This document shows, in pieces, positions 8,630 through 17,828 of a stretch of 64,000 nt of DNA. Origin of the DNA: JAZGGS01 sp963714405 (GTDB taxonomy: Bacteria > Bacteroidota > Ignavibacteria > Ignavibacteriales > Ignavibacteriaceae). The stretch is from positions 682,001 to 746,000 of the forward strand of contig CAVQOH010000006.1 in the NCBI GenBank assembly GCA_963714405.1. The letters run 5' to 3'. The notes under the pieces were generated by a model. It worked only from the letters and a program-made list of their open reading frames with translations. It was not told the origin of the DNA and searched no databases. Made by a program: the position numbers and the translations under genes. Each line of letters begins with the position of its first letter. Positions within the stretch are counted from its first letter, which is position 1.

Positions 8630-9297
8630 AGCTGACTCCTTGATTCCGGGTTAAAATATTCTGTAAACCCTCGGTCTTCACGGAATATTTGTTTATATAA
8701 TTCTTCGAAATCATTTTCGTTATTTATAAAATCAAGTTCTGAGGAATTTACTATTAATAGCGGGGTAGCATTATACCTGAAGAAAAAGTGGTTGTATGCT
8801 TCACTTAATTCTTCAATGTAATTCCTGGATAAAGCTCTTTCAATTTTACGATTCCTGTTTTTGATATTAAACATTAAACGTTCAGTCCCTGACTGCAAAA
8901 AAACAACCAGATCTGGTTTTCTTAGAGTTCTTGCCAGCAAGGGATAAATATTTTCATAAAGTTTTAATTCATCACCACTTAAATTCAGATAAGCAAAAAT
9001 TTTATCTTTTTCAAAGATATAATCGCACACAATGTGTTCTGTAAAAAGATCTTCCTGTGCCAATTCTTGCTGTTGTTTAAACCTGTTTACTAAAAAAAAC
9101 ATTTGAGTTTGAAACGCAAAACGGCTTCTATCTGCATAAAATTTTTCAAGGAATGGATTTGTTTCAAACTGTTCGGCTATAAATTTTGCACTGAGGCGTT
9201 CTTTTATTTTTTTTGCCAGACTTGTTTTACCGGCTCCAATAACTCCTTCGATAGCAATATATTTTACATCACTGTTTTTAATACTTAAATCGGTCAT
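8626..9297 (-). CDS. Deoxynucleoside kinase
   Basis: 223 residues. The P-loop GVIGAGKTS is at residues 18-26. The DRSR motif near 56-59 and the internal ARTLRKPDLVVFLQS stretch match the deoxyadenosine/deoxycytidine/deoxyguanosine kinase family, with the lid region KNRNRKIERAL towards the C terminus. It phosphorylates salvaged deoxynucleosides. The base preference cannot be read from this sequence. The ATG overlaps the folK stop (ATGA), and the 3' end overlaps the DUF4834-like gene, so it is inside a tightly coupled folB-folK-kinase run. Confidence 0.9.
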   Translation of the reverse strand: MTDLSIKNSDVKYIAIEGVIGAGKTSLAKKIKERLSAKFIAEQFETNPFLEKFYADRSRFAFQTQMFFLVNRFKQQQELAQEDLFTEHIVCDYIFEKDKIFAYLNLSGDELKLYENIYPLLARTLRKPDLVVFLQSGTERLMFNIKNRNRKIERALSRNYIEELSEAYNHFFFRYNATPLLIVNSSELDFINNENDFEELYKQIFREDRGFTEYFNPESRSQL

Positions 9298-9800
9298 TTA
9301 ATAAAAATATTTTGTGGGATTCTACGTAATATATTTTTTTTAATCTTTCTATTGCAAATATCACAAATTTTTTCATTTTTTTCAGGATGAATAAACTCCG
9401 GAGCAATTTCGCACATAGGAACAACTACAAAGTCTCTATCAATAATTCCCTTATGAGGAATGGTAATTTCGGAATCACTATAAACTAAATCGTTATAAAA
9501 AAGTATATCGAGATCAATTTGCCTAGGACCCCAACGTACATTACTACTGCGTCCAATTTCAGTTTCAAGTTTTTTCAGAAAAGTTAATAAATTTTTCAGT
9601 TTATAATCTGTTCTAACTTCAATTACTAAATTAATAAAATCTTGTTGTTCAATCTCACCAAATGGTTTTGATTCATAAAGTGATGAGATATTTTCAATAA
9701 AACAAGATTGATCAGCATCAATGTTTTGAACTGCAGTTTCTATATAATGCAATCTGTTTTCAATGTTTGAACCAATTCCTATGTAAACTAAATTATCTAT
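9294..9800 (-). CDS. folK: HPPK, 6-hydroxymethyl-7,8-dihydropterin pyrophosphokinase
   Basis: 168 residues if started at ATA 9800. The family's N-terminal signature YIGIGSNIENR lies upstream of the first canonical candidate (TTG 9752), so the shorter form would lose the substrate site and cannot be right. Later motifs are intact: RWGPRQIDLDILFYND (pterin/Mg2+ site) and IPHKGIIDRDFVVVPM. AGGA lies 6 bases before the ATA. The alternative is a one-base indel joining ATG 9820. The enzyme transfers pyrophosphate from ATP to the pterin for folate synthesis. It lies 41 bp after folB. Confidence 0.88.
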   Translation of the reverse strand: MDNLVYIGIGSNIENRLHYIETAVQNIDADQSCFIENISSLYESKPFGEIEQQDFINLVIEVRTDYKLKNLLTFLKKLETEIGRSSNVRWGPRQIDLDILFYNDLVYSDSEITIPHKGIIDRDFVVVPMCEIAPEFIHPEKNEKICDICNRKIKKNILRRIPQNIFIK

Positions 9801-9841
9801 TCTTTATCCTGGTTTTTCATAATATTTAAAGATCAAAAAAA

Positions 9842-10204
9842 CTATCGTTCTTTTATAACTTCCGCTTCAACACAATCTACCACTCCACCAATTGGCGGAT
9901 TATTTTTACGCACACGAACTGCTACTTTTACAGCATTTTTAAACTTTAACAACAAACCATCCGTAATCTTTGTTGCAAGCGATTCAATCAGGAAGTATTT
10001 TTTTTCTAGTACAAGCTGGTTTATATAAGAATAGACCTGATAATAATCGATAGTTTTATTTAAATCATCATTTCTGGCTGCTTCGGAAAAATCAGTATAG
10101 AGATCAACATCAGCTTCAAATTTTGCACCCACACTTTGCTCTTCAGAACTTACACCGTGATAGCCGTAAAAAGTTGCTCTTTTTATTCGAATTACATTAA
10201 TCAT
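9842..10204 (-). CDS. folB: Dihydroneopterin aldolase
   Basis: 120 residues of the tunnelling fold. FYGYHGVSSEEQSVGAKF near residues 12-29 carries the pterin-contact Tyr and Glu, and a catalytic Lys is in ESLATKITDGLL (about 74-85). The NNPPIGGVVDCVEAEV tail is typical of the family. It converts 7,8-dihydroneopterin to 6-hydroxymethyl-dihydropterin, the substrate of the folK product encoded next. It appears to head the minus-strand run that continues to lepB. Confidence 0.93.
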   Translation of the reverse strand: MINVIRIKRATFYGYHGVSSEEQSVGAKFEADVDLYTDFSEAARNDDLNKTIDYYQVYSYINQLVLEKKYFLIESLATKITDGLLLKFKNAVKVAVRVRKNNPPIGGVVDCVEAEVIKER

Positions 10205-10264
10205 AATATTATTTGAAATTTTATTTATTTATAAAATACGTAATTATCTTTAAAGATTTATTTA

Positions 10265-11188
10265 TCATTTGAGGTTATTAACCTTAAAGATTGTATCCTT
10301 ATTTAATTTTAAAAGATTTTTCATATTTGCCCAAAAAACGCCAGCTAAAACCATAGCTGAACCAATAAAATAGGTCTCTGTAAGTTGTTCATCATAAATA
10401 AAATAACCAAGTATTAGTGCAACAATCGGAGTGATAAATGCTATTAGTGAAATAATCACTACGTTTATTTTTTTTAACAGCCAATAAAAAGATGTGAAGG
10501 TAATTACACTACCAAAAAACGCAAGATATACAATTGAAATTATAGCTGGTTCATCAAATTTTATTTGAGAGATATCTTCAAAGAATATACCTATCAACAG
10601 CATAGAAATTCCAGCAATAACCATTGGAATAAAATTCATTGATAAAGGATGAAGGTGATACCCGAACTTTTTAATAGAAACAGCTATCCATGCTTGCATG
10701 GTACCGCTTATTACACATGCAAACATACCCAGAAGGTAATCAGTAAAATTTAAACTGAACGAATCTGAAAAGATTACAGCTATACCTGAAAAGCCCAAAA
10801 CAGTACCTATAATTTTATAAGCGCCAATTGTTTCTGAGGGCATACGTATAAATGAAAATATTACAACAAAGAAAGGATAAACGGCGAACAGTACAGAAGC
10901 CATTCCTGAAGGAATAAATTGCTCTGCCCAATAAACCAAACCGAAAGGAATTACAAACGAGAAGAATCCCATCAGGAGGTATAATCGTATTGCAACTGTA
11001 TCTTTCTGTATAGATACAGATTTAATTTTCATAAGTACTAAAATAAAAATGGAAGCAAGTGAAAATCTCAAGCCCGCTGATATGAAAGGTGTTAAGGATT
11101 CTAAGCCAAACCTGATTGCCAACCAGGTAGAGCCCCAAATAAAGCATAGAAGAATATAAATAAGAAATATTTTTAAACCGTTACTCAT
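10265..11188 (-). CDS. EamA/DMT family transporter
   Basis: 307 residues with ten hydrophobic segments arranged as two five-helix EamA repeats, a drug/metabolite transporter layout. The opening stretch FIWGSTWLAIRFGLESL and the second-repeat FFGSVITFTSFYWLL are typical of the family. It is probably an inner-membrane exporter of small metabolites such as amino acids. The substrate is not predictable. The ATG overlaps the stop of pgeF by 4 bases. Confidence 0.88.
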   Translation of the reverse strand: MSNGLKIFLIYILLCFIWGSTWLAIRFGLESLTPFISAGLRFSLASIFILVLMKIKSVSIQKDTVAIRLYLLMGFFSFVIPFGLVYWAEQFIPSGMASVLFAVYPFFVVIFSFIRMPSETIGAYKIIGTVLGFSGIAVIFSDSFSLNFTDYLLGMFACVISGTMQAWIAVSIKKFGYHLHPLSMNFIPMVIAGISMLLIGIFFEDISQIKFDEPAIISIVYLAFFGSVITFTSFYWLLKKINVVIISLIAFITPIVALILGYFIYDEQLTETYFIGSAMVLAGVFWANMKNLLKLNKDTIFKVNNLK

Positions 11189-11925
11189 TCACTATCTTTC
11201 ATAGCTATTAAAGCTAATGCTCTGCCTGATTTTTCTCCCTGTTTCCTGTATGAATGAAATACAGATGAAAATTCATATGTGCAAAGTTTAGAAACCTGGA
11301 CATTAGATTTTTTTACTCCACATTTTATTAGCATTCTATAATTGGCACCTGCAAGATCAAGAAAATATTTGCCTAGCTTTATATAATAATCATCCTTATA
11401 AAACTGTTCAGCAACTTTTTTACTTACAGGGTAGTTTACCTGGGAAATGGATGGGGCAATGTAACAGTATAGAAAATTGGGTATAGAATTGAATTCCTCC
11501 ATTAACTTTTTAACTGATTTTTCTACTATTTTTTTTGCTGTTCCTCTCCAGCCGGAATGTACTCCGCAAATTATATGTTGTTTAGAATCATAAATAAATA
11601 TCGCCGGGCAATCCGCAGTACTTATTGCAATACCAAGATTTTTCTTTTTTGTTATCAAAGCATCACTTTTACCGCAGCTTCCAAAATTTTCAACTATGGA
11701 AACTTTGTCTTCGTGAACTTGGTTTTGAAATGCAACTGATGAAGTATTCAATCCTAAAGAATGGAAAAATTTTTCCCTGTTTTCAGAAACTATTTCACTT
11801 CTATCACCTACACTGTAAGACATGTTGCAATTAAATGGATTATTCCAATAATCATTTGTTTTTGTACTAAATCCAAATATTATTTCTCTAAATTTTTTAA
11901 AGATGTAAGGTTTTAATATCAACAT
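11185..11925 (-). CDS. pgeF: Polyphenol oxidase/purine nucleoside phosphorylase family (YfiH, PgeF)
   Basis: 246 residues. The zinc-site motifs of the YfiH family are present: QNQVHEDKV (His), STADCPAIFIYD (Cys) and CGVHSGWRGTAKKIVEK (His). Family members have been shown to act on purine nucleosides, and E. coli PgeF edits misincorporated L-Ser in peptidoglycan precursors. Which activity applies here is open. It is divergent from surE with a 95-bp gap holding both promoters. Confidence 0.88.
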   Translation of the reverse strand: MLILKPYIFKKFREIIFGFSTKTNDYWNNPFNCNMSYSVGDRSEIVSENREKFFHSLGLNTSSVAFQNQVHEDKVSIVENFGSCGKSDALITKKKNLGIAISTADCPAIFIYDSKQHIICGVHSGWRGTAKKIVEKSVKKLMEEFNSIPNFLYCYIAPSISQVNYPVSKKVAEQFYKDDYYIKLGKYFLDLAGANYRMLIKCGVKKSNVQVSKLCTYEFSSVFHSYRKQGEKSGRALALIAMKDSE

Positions 11926-12020
11926 TTTCTTTTAATACGGGGGATGATGCTATAAATTGAGACTGTAGCTGTTTAGTAGTATATTAGTAATTTATTTCAA
12001 ACTTTAATTAGGTAAATATA

Positions 12021-12815
12021 TTGAAAATATTAGTAACTAATGATGACGGGATCGATTCAGCTGGAATAGGCGCTTTGGTAAATGCTCTTAAAGAAATTGC
12101 TGAAGTGATTGTAGTTGCACCGCACACTGAGCAGAGTGCTGTGGGACATGGTATAACCATGAAAACACCCCTAAGAGTTTTTGAATATTACAAAAACGGT
12201 GATTTTTTTGGTTTCGCCGTGGAAGGTACTCCTGCAGATTGTGTTAAAATGGGTATGAGAAATATAATGGCTGATTCCCCTGATCTAGTTATCTCAGGAA
12301 TAAATCATGGATCAAATACTGCCATAAATATAATCTATTCCGGAACTGTTTCTGGTGCAAGGGAAGCAGCTATTATGGATGTACCTTCAATCGCGATTTC
12401 AGTAACAAACCACGATGTAAAAGATTTTAAGAATGCTGCTGAAGTAGCTAAAATGCTTGCACAACTTGTAGAGAAACATGGTTTACCTAAAGGAACTTTA
12501 TTAAATGTTAATGTCCCTGATTTACCCGCAGAGCAAATTTCAGGGATGGTTGTTACAAAACAGGGCAAATCAAAATGGGATGATATTTATGAAAAGAGAA
12601 AAGACCCATATGGTAAATATTATTACTGGCTTACCGGAAAGATGTATGAACTTGATAGTAAGATTGATTTTGATCAGGCAGCTGTAAAACAAAAGTATAT
12701 TTCTGTTACACCAATTCATTTTGATTTAACTGATTATGATACTTTTAATAAAATGAAAGACTGGGAAATTGAAAAGTTATACAATGTGAAAGTTGCTGAT
12801 CACATAACAAAATAA
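12021..12815 (+). CDS. surE: 5'/3'-nucleotidase SurE
   Basis: 264 residues. The N-terminal metal site LVTNDDGIDSAGI, VEGTPADCVKMG and SGINHGSNTAINIIYSGTV match SurE nucleotidases, which dephosphorylate nucleoside monophosphates. The start is TTG 12021, giving MKILVTNDDG with no extra residues, and AGG lies about 7 bases upstream. It is the first gene of a plus-strand group with the vWA protein and comF. Confidence 0.94.
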   Translation: MKILVTNDDGIDSAGIGALVNALKEIAEVIVVAPHTEQSAVGHGITMKTPLRVFEYYKNGDFFGFAVEGTPADCVKMGMRNIMADSPDLVISGINHGSNTAINIIYSGTVSGAREAAIMDVPSIAISVTNHDVKDFKNAAEVAKMLAQLVEKHGLPKGTLLNVNVPDLPAEQISGMVVTKQGKSKWDDIYEKRKDPYGKYYYWLTGKMYELDSKIDFDQAAVKQKYISVTPIHFDLTDYDTFNKMKDWEIEKLYNVKVADHITK

Positions 12816-12849
12816 ATGTTAAATAAATTTTTGAATAAAATTACAAACA

Positions 12850-14997
12850 ATGTTTGGTTACGAAGATATCAGTCTAAATTTTGCCTTTCCTATAATATTT
12901 ATGGCAGCAGCACTTTTGCTTTTAGCAGCGTACACAATTTATGTTTATAGGTTCACCATTCCATCAATTAGCAAAGCCGGAAAAGCTTCACTAATAATCT
13001 TAAGAACTCTTGCACTCCTTACAATTATTACAGTTTTTTTTGAACCAGTTATTTCATTTACAAAAAAAAATGTGATAGAACCGGTTAATCTGGTTTATAT
13101 TGATAATTCAAGTTCGATTAATATTGATGATGGAACAAATCGTGCAGCTACTATAAAAAGTATTGTATTAAATATTTCATCAAATAATATGACTGGTAAC
13201 AGTGAGTTTTTTTTATTTGGAAATGGCGTGCGTTCATTGAGTATGGACAGCATAGATAAAAATAATTTTACTGATGGAACAACAAATTTAGCCGAGATTT
13301 TCAGTTCATTGGACGTGGTAAAGTATGATTATTCATCAATTACAATAATTTCTGATGGTGTTTTTACAGAGGGTTCCAATCCAGTTTATAAAGCAACCAA
13401 TTTACCCGTTCCGGTATTTACGATTGGTATTGGTGATACAACACAGCACAAAGATGTAGAGATAAGTAAAATTCTTTTTAATAACTATGTTTATGCTGAA
13501 ACTCCAACTTCAATAGTAGCAACTGTTCAGAATAAAGGGTTTTCAGGAGAAACAATTACGGCATCTCTTTTTGAGAACAATAAATTAATAGAAGAACAAA
13601 AATTTTCATTAAACAAAACAGGTATTCAGAATATAAATTTTAATTACGTACCCGAGGTAAGCGGTGAACAAAAGTTATCAGTTCATATAAGCACTTTAAG
13701 CAACGAACAGACTACTGCGAACAACAAAAAATTATTTTACATAAATGTTTTATCAAATAAAATTAAGGTGTTGCTTTTAGCCGGGAATCCTTCAACTGAT
13801 TTATCATTCATAATAAATACTTTGAAAAGAGATGAAAATCTTTTAATTAATTCAATAACACAAATCTCCTCCAATAAATTTGTTGAAGAAATAAATTACA
13901 GCTTAGTTGATAGTGCTGACATTTTATTTTTGGTTGGATTCCCTGCTGCAAACACTCCACAGGCACTTATTGATGCTGTAAAAACAAATATTTCAGATAA
14001 AAAGAAACCTTATTTGATATCTCTTACCTCTCACAGTAATGTTGAAATGTTAAAATTGCTGCAACCAGAACTTCCATTTTCTTTCAATCAGCATATTGAA
14101 ACTTACAGACAAGTACAGCCAGAAATTAATTTAACAGAAAAAAATAACCCGATATTGAGTAATGATAATTCTGAATGGATAAGTAACTGGAATAATCTTC
14201 CACCGGTTTTACAGCCATCTGCGAATTTTGATACTAAACCGGGCAGTAAAATAATTTCAACAATTAAAATAAATAATATTGCAGTTAACATTCCTTTAAT
14301 AGTAACACGAAATTTTAATGGTAAAAAATCAGTTGCAGTGTTAGCTACAGATCTATGGAAATGGAAACTTCAAACAGCACAAAAGAATTTATATTTATTT
14401 GACAGTTTTTTTCTCAATTGTGTAAAATGGCTTAATACAGCAGATAAACAAGAAAAATTTTCAGTTAAAACTTCAAAAAGAAGTTATTCTTCCGGAGAAA
14501 TTGTTGAATTTTTAGCTAGAGTTTCCGATGAATCATTAAATCCAGTTGATGATGCAGAAATTAAAGTAAAAATATCCACTGAAGAAAACAGTTATGAAAT
14601 TGATATGCAGAATGAGGGCAAAGGTTTGTATGAGGGTAAATTTCAAATAACTGAAACAGGTGATTTTAATTTTCGGGCTGAGATTTATCGTGACGATGCC
14701 TTACTTGGAACAGATAATGGTTCATTTAATGTGGGTGAGATAGAAATTGAACTTATAAATCCTGTTATGAATTACCCACTTCTTAACTTACTTGCCAACG
14801 TTACAAATGGAAAGTACTACAGCTCAGAAAATTATAATGAATTATTTAAAGAGGTAGAAAAGATAAATAAAACAGCTTCTAAAGAAAAATTAATAACTTC
14901 TGATTTAACACTCTGGACAAGCGAATGGTTATTATTAATTGCAGTTTTACTTTTTTCGCTTGAATGGTTTCTTCGTAAACGGATGGGAATGCTTTAA
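12850..14997 (+). CDS. Membrane-anchored vWA-like protein (BatA-like architecture)
   Basis: 715 residues. Two hydrophobic helices (about 11-31 and 46-66) lead to a vWA-like domain. Its metal-site motif D-x-S-x-S is present as Asp85-Ser87-Ser89, with a downstream DGTTN threonine and an ISDG aspartate. A long extracytoplasmic part follows with immunoglobulin-like stretches and a segment that looks like a class I glutamine-amidotransferase fold (KVLLLAGNPSTDLS, later VAVLATDLWKWK). A final helix is at about 690-708. This resembles large BatA-type or DUF4159-type membrane proteins of Bacteroidota. The biological role is unknown. It lies 34 bp after surE. Confidence 0.7.
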   Translation: MFGYEDISLNFAFPIIFMAAALLLLAAYTIYVYRFTIPSISKAGKASLIILRTLALLTIITVFFEPVISFTKKNVIEPVNLVYIDNSSSINIDDGTNRAATIKSIVLNISSNNMTGNSEFFLFGNGVRSLSMDSIDKNNFTDGTTNLAEIFSSLDVVKYDYSSITIISDGVFTEGSNPVYKATNLPVPVFTIGIGDTTQHKDVEISKILFNNYVYAETPTSIVATVQNKGFSGETITASLFENNKLIEEQKFSLNKTGIQNINFNYVPEVSGEQKLSVHISTLSNEQTTANNKKLFYINVLSNKIKVLLLAGNPSTDLSFIINTLKRDENLLINSITQISSNKFVEEINYSLVDSADILFLVGFPAANTPQALIDAVKTNISDKKKPYLISLTSHSNVEMLKLLQPELPFSFNQHIETYRQVQPEINLTEKNNPILSNDNSEWISNWNNLPPVLQPSANFDTKPGSKIISTIKINNIAVNIPLIVTRNFNGKKSVAVLATDLWKWKLQTAQKNLYLFDSFFLNCVKWLNTADKQEKFSVKTSKRSYSSGEIVEFLARVSDESLNPVDDAEIKVKISTEENSYEIDMQNEGKGLYEGKFQITETGDFNFRAEIYRDDALLGTDNGSFNVGEIEIELINPVMNYPLLNLLANVTNGKYYSSENYNELFKEVEKINKTASKEKLITSDLTLWTSEWLLLIAVLLFSLEWFLRKRMGML

Positions 14998-15033
14998 TTA
15001 TACTTTTCAATTTTTCATCATTAACTTCTAATA

Positions 15034-15720
15034 ATGAGAAATATCTTTAACCAATTTTTTGATTTTTTTCTGCCGCGCTATTGCTCTGGCTGCAGGAAAA
15101 AAGTTTCGCATGATGAAAGTCTGATCTGTTCAGTTTGTCTGAATACAATATTAAAAGCCAACAGCGAATTAATAGCGTTAGAATTTAACAGGAAGTTCAA
15201 GGAGGATAAAAATATTGAAGATTTTTTTTCCCTTTACATTTTTGAAAAGGATAAAATTTTTCAGCATATAATTCATTCAATTAAGTATAATAAAAAGTTT
15301 TTAACAGGTGTTCTACTTGGCGATTTACTAGCTAAAGCCCTGAAAGATAAATTAGTTACCTGGAAAATTGATCTAATATTACCTGTTCCTCTTCATAATC
15401 TCAAAAAAGCTGAGAGAGGTTATAACCAGATAGACTATCTTGCAAAAGGGATAAGCAAAAAAACCGGAATTAAATCTAAAATAAATATTTTAAAACGTAT
15501 TCGCTATACGGAATCTCAAACTATAATGACTTTGAAAGAACGTGAACTAAATATCGCTAATGCGTTTAAAGTGAAAAACAAAAATAAAATAATTGGTAAA
15601 AACCTGTTAATTGTAGATGATGTCATCACAACAGGTTCAACAGTAAAAGAGTGTGCAAAAGCATTAAAAAGTAACGGGGCAAATTTAGTATATGCATGTT
15701 CTGCAGCAATTGCAGAATAA
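15034..15720 (+). CDS. comF: ComF family phosphoribosyltransferase-like protein
   Basis: 228 residues. An N-terminal four-cysteine zinc-ribbon-like motif (CSGC and CSVC, residues ~17-36) is followed by a type I PRTase domain. The hood is LPVPLHNLKKAERGYNQ and the PRPP loop is LLIVDDVITTGSTV. ComF proteins support DNA uptake in naturally competent bacteria. In Bacteroidota they are also called amidophosphoribosyltransferase-like, and the enzymatic reaction is unknown. It is convergent with argS, 5 bp apart. Confidence 0.85.
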   Translation: MRNIFNQFFDFFLPRYCSGCRKKVSHDESLICSVCLNTILKANSELIALEFNRKFKEDKNIEDFFSLYIFEKDKIFQHIIHSIKYNKKFLTGVLLGDLLAKALKDKLVTWKIDLILPVPLHNLKKAERGYNQIDYLAKGISKKTGIKSKINILKRIRYTESQTIMTLKERELNIANAFKVKNKNKIIGKNLLIVDDVITTGSTVKECAKALKSNGANLVYACSAAIAE

Positions 15721-15725
15721 GTTAA

Positions 15726-17354
15726 TTACATTCTTTCCGGGGCATTTACACCTAAAACACTCAATCCATTTTGTAATACTATTTTTGTTGCCTCAGCAAG
15801 TGCTAGCCTTGCTTCTGCAAGTTCTTTCTCACTGCCGAGAATTCTACAAAATGTATAAAATTTATGAAACGCTGCTGCAAGAGATTCAAGGTAGGTGCAT
15901 ATTTTATTGGGTTCAAAATTAGTAGCGCTGTAAAAAATTTCATCTTCAAACTGGTGTAGTTTTTTGATAAGATTTTGTTCTTCATCTTTAACAAGTAAAT
16001 GAAGGCTTTTAACTGATGATTCCAGTTTTTCTTCCTTAATATTCCTAAGGATTGAACATATTCTTGCATGTGCATATTGCAAGTAAAACACAGGATTTTC
16101 ATCAGATTGTTTTTTTGCCAGAGACAAATCAAAATTCATATGAGAAGAAATACTCCTCATATTGAAAAAATACCGCACTACATCACTTCCCACTTCATCA
16201 ACCAGTTCATCCAAGGTTATATAGTTTGCCTTTCTTGTACTCATTTTAACAACTTCACCATCTTCGACTACTGTAACAAACTGTTGAATAAGAACTTTAA
16301 TTTTTTCTATATCATTGCCTAAAGCTTTTAAGCCAGCAAGTACATCAGGATAGGTTGCATTATGATCAGAGCCAAACAGATCAACTATTAAATCATACCC
16401 ACGCTCAAATTTTGTTATATGGTAGGCAATATCAGGTAATCGGTAAGTTGGTTCACCCGTAGATTTTACTATTACTTTATCTTGATCAATGCCAAGTTCA
16501 GAAAATTTAAGCCATACAGCTCCTTCTTTTTTATATGATAAATTTAACTTTTCAAAATCTGCAAGAAGCTTTTCTACTTTTCCATCATCATAAAGAGATT
16601 TTTCATTAAAGAAATTTTTAAACTTTATATTTATCCTGTTCAAGCATTCCTTAATATCATCAAATATAGTTTCTTCTGCATGATCTTTAAATGTACCTTC
16701 CGCAGGTTCATTTTTTAAAGATTTATCATGTTTGGTAATTAACTTTTTTGCAGCTTCAATTATGTATTCACCCTGATAATAATCATCCGGAAATTCAATA
16801 TCTTCACCAAGTAATTCCAAATATCTCAATCTAACCGAATCACCCAGTACTCTCATTTGCCTTCCAGCATCATTAAAATAATATTCTCTTTCAACATCGT
16901 AACCGATCCATTCCAGTAAGTTCGCAACGGTATCACCAACAACTGCATTCCTCCCATGCCCAACGGTTAAGGGACCAGTAGGATTTGCAGAAACAAATTC
17001 AACATTGGCTTTTTTGGCTTTAAATTTTTCAGATTTACCAAAATCTTTTCCAATTTTAAGAATCCTGACTACAATTTGTGCAGCATAATCAGGTGTAAAA
17101 AAGAAATTAATAAATCCGGGTCCTGCAATCTCAATTTTCTTAATAATTTTTTCATCAACATTAATATTTGAAACTATATCCTGTGCAATTTCTTTTGGAT
17201 TTTTTTTCAGTTTTTTGCTTAAAAGGAGAGCTGCATTACAGGAAAGATCTCCCTGAGATTCAATTTTAGGAATTTCAAAAGAAACATTGATTTCTTTAAG
17301 ATATTGTAGTTTTTCTGATGCTTCCTCAAAAAGTTTATTCAGATAAATTTTCAA
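15726..17354 (-). CDS. argS: Arginyl-tRNA synthetase
   Basis: 542 residues, class I. The N-terminal Add-1 domain includes SQGDLSCNAALLLSK. The catalytic signature is ANPTGPLTVGHGRNAVVGD, with the HIGH element read as VGHG. The core DLFGSDHNATYPDV and MSTRKANYITLDEL regions are present, and the DALR anticodon-binding domain ends in NAPERM. Start TTG 17354 is the only candidate before the conserved N terminus, with AGG upstream. It charges tRNA-Arg, and one such tRNA lies at 31918. Confidence 0.96.
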   Translation of the reverse strand: MKIYLNKLFEEASEKLQYLKEINVSFEIPKIESQGDLSCNAALLLSKKLKKNPKEIAQDIVSNINVDEKIIKKIEIAGPGFINFFFTPDYAAQIVVRILKIGKDFGKSEKFKAKKANVEFVSANPTGPLTVGHGRNAVVGDTVANLLEWIGYDVEREYYFNDAGRQMRVLGDSVRLRYLELLGEDIEFPDDYYQGEYIIEAAKKLITKHDKSLKNEPAEGTFKDHAEETIFDDIKECLNRINIKFKNFFNEKSLYDDGKVEKLLADFEKLNLSYKKEGAVWLKFSELGIDQDKVIVKSTGEPTYRLPDIAYHITKFERGYDLIVDLFGSDHNATYPDVLAGLKALGNDIEKIKVLIQQFVTVVEDGEVVKMSTRKANYITLDELVDEVGSDVVRYFFNMRSISSHMNFDLSLAKKQSDENPVFYLQYAHARICSILRNIKEEKLESSVKSLHLLVKDEEQNLIKKLHQFEDEIFYSATNFEPNKICTYLESLAAAFHKFYTFCRILGSEKELAEARLALAEATKIVLQNGLSVLGVNAPERM

Positions 17355-17452
17355 ATTTTAAAACCTGCAAAATTAGTATGAATACAAATATATAGTTTTA
17401 GATGATTGGAAGATAGAATGAAATTAAAAGAAGTTATAGAATTTGATTTAAT

Positions 17453-17827
17453 TTAATTTGTAGTGGTAGTATGTTCAGAAATCTTATCTTCAATTTTATC
17501 AGTAGGTGCATCACCCCAGAGTTTTTCCAGGTTATAATATTCCCTTGCTTCCTTCTTAAAAATATGTACAACAACATCCACATAATCCAATAGAACCCAG
17601 GTTAAAGCCTGGTAACCTTCACGGTGCCAGCATTTAATTCCTTTATCACGCAGTGTTTTATCAATCTCATCTGCAATTGCTTTAACCTGTACTTCAGAAT
17701 CTGCTGTACAAATGATGAAATAATCTGCAAACGAAGTTAATTTGCTCAAATCCATTATTAGTACATCATAACCTTTTTTATTAAAAATATGCTGTGTTAT
17801 TTCATTTGCAAATTCTCTGGATCCCAA
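17453..17827 (-). CDS. rsfS: Ribosomal silencing factor
   Basis: 124 residues of the RsfS (Iojap/DUF143) family, which binds ribosomal protein uL14 and blocks subunit joining under starvation. Conserved parts are DVLIMDLSKLTSFADYFII, the AIADEIDKTL helix, HREGYQALTWVLLDY and VVVHIF, ending near the EYYNLEKLWGDA box. I place the start at TTG 17827, two bases after the upstream stop and preceded by AAAGGA. A longer frame to TTG 17872 would overlap the neighbour by 44 bases and add non-conserved residues. Confidence 0.93.
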   Translation of the reverse strand: MGSREFANEITQHIFNKKGYDVLIMDLSKLTSFADYFIICTADSEVQVKAIADEIDKTLRDKGIKCWHREGYQALTWVLLDYVDVVVHIFKKEAREYYNLEKLWGDAPTDKIEDKISEHTTTTN

Positions 17828-17828
17828 T

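Noticed and set aside
10265..11188. RhaT-type sugar transporter
   Set aside because: The helix pattern fits general EamA exporters, and no substrate-specific motif is visible.
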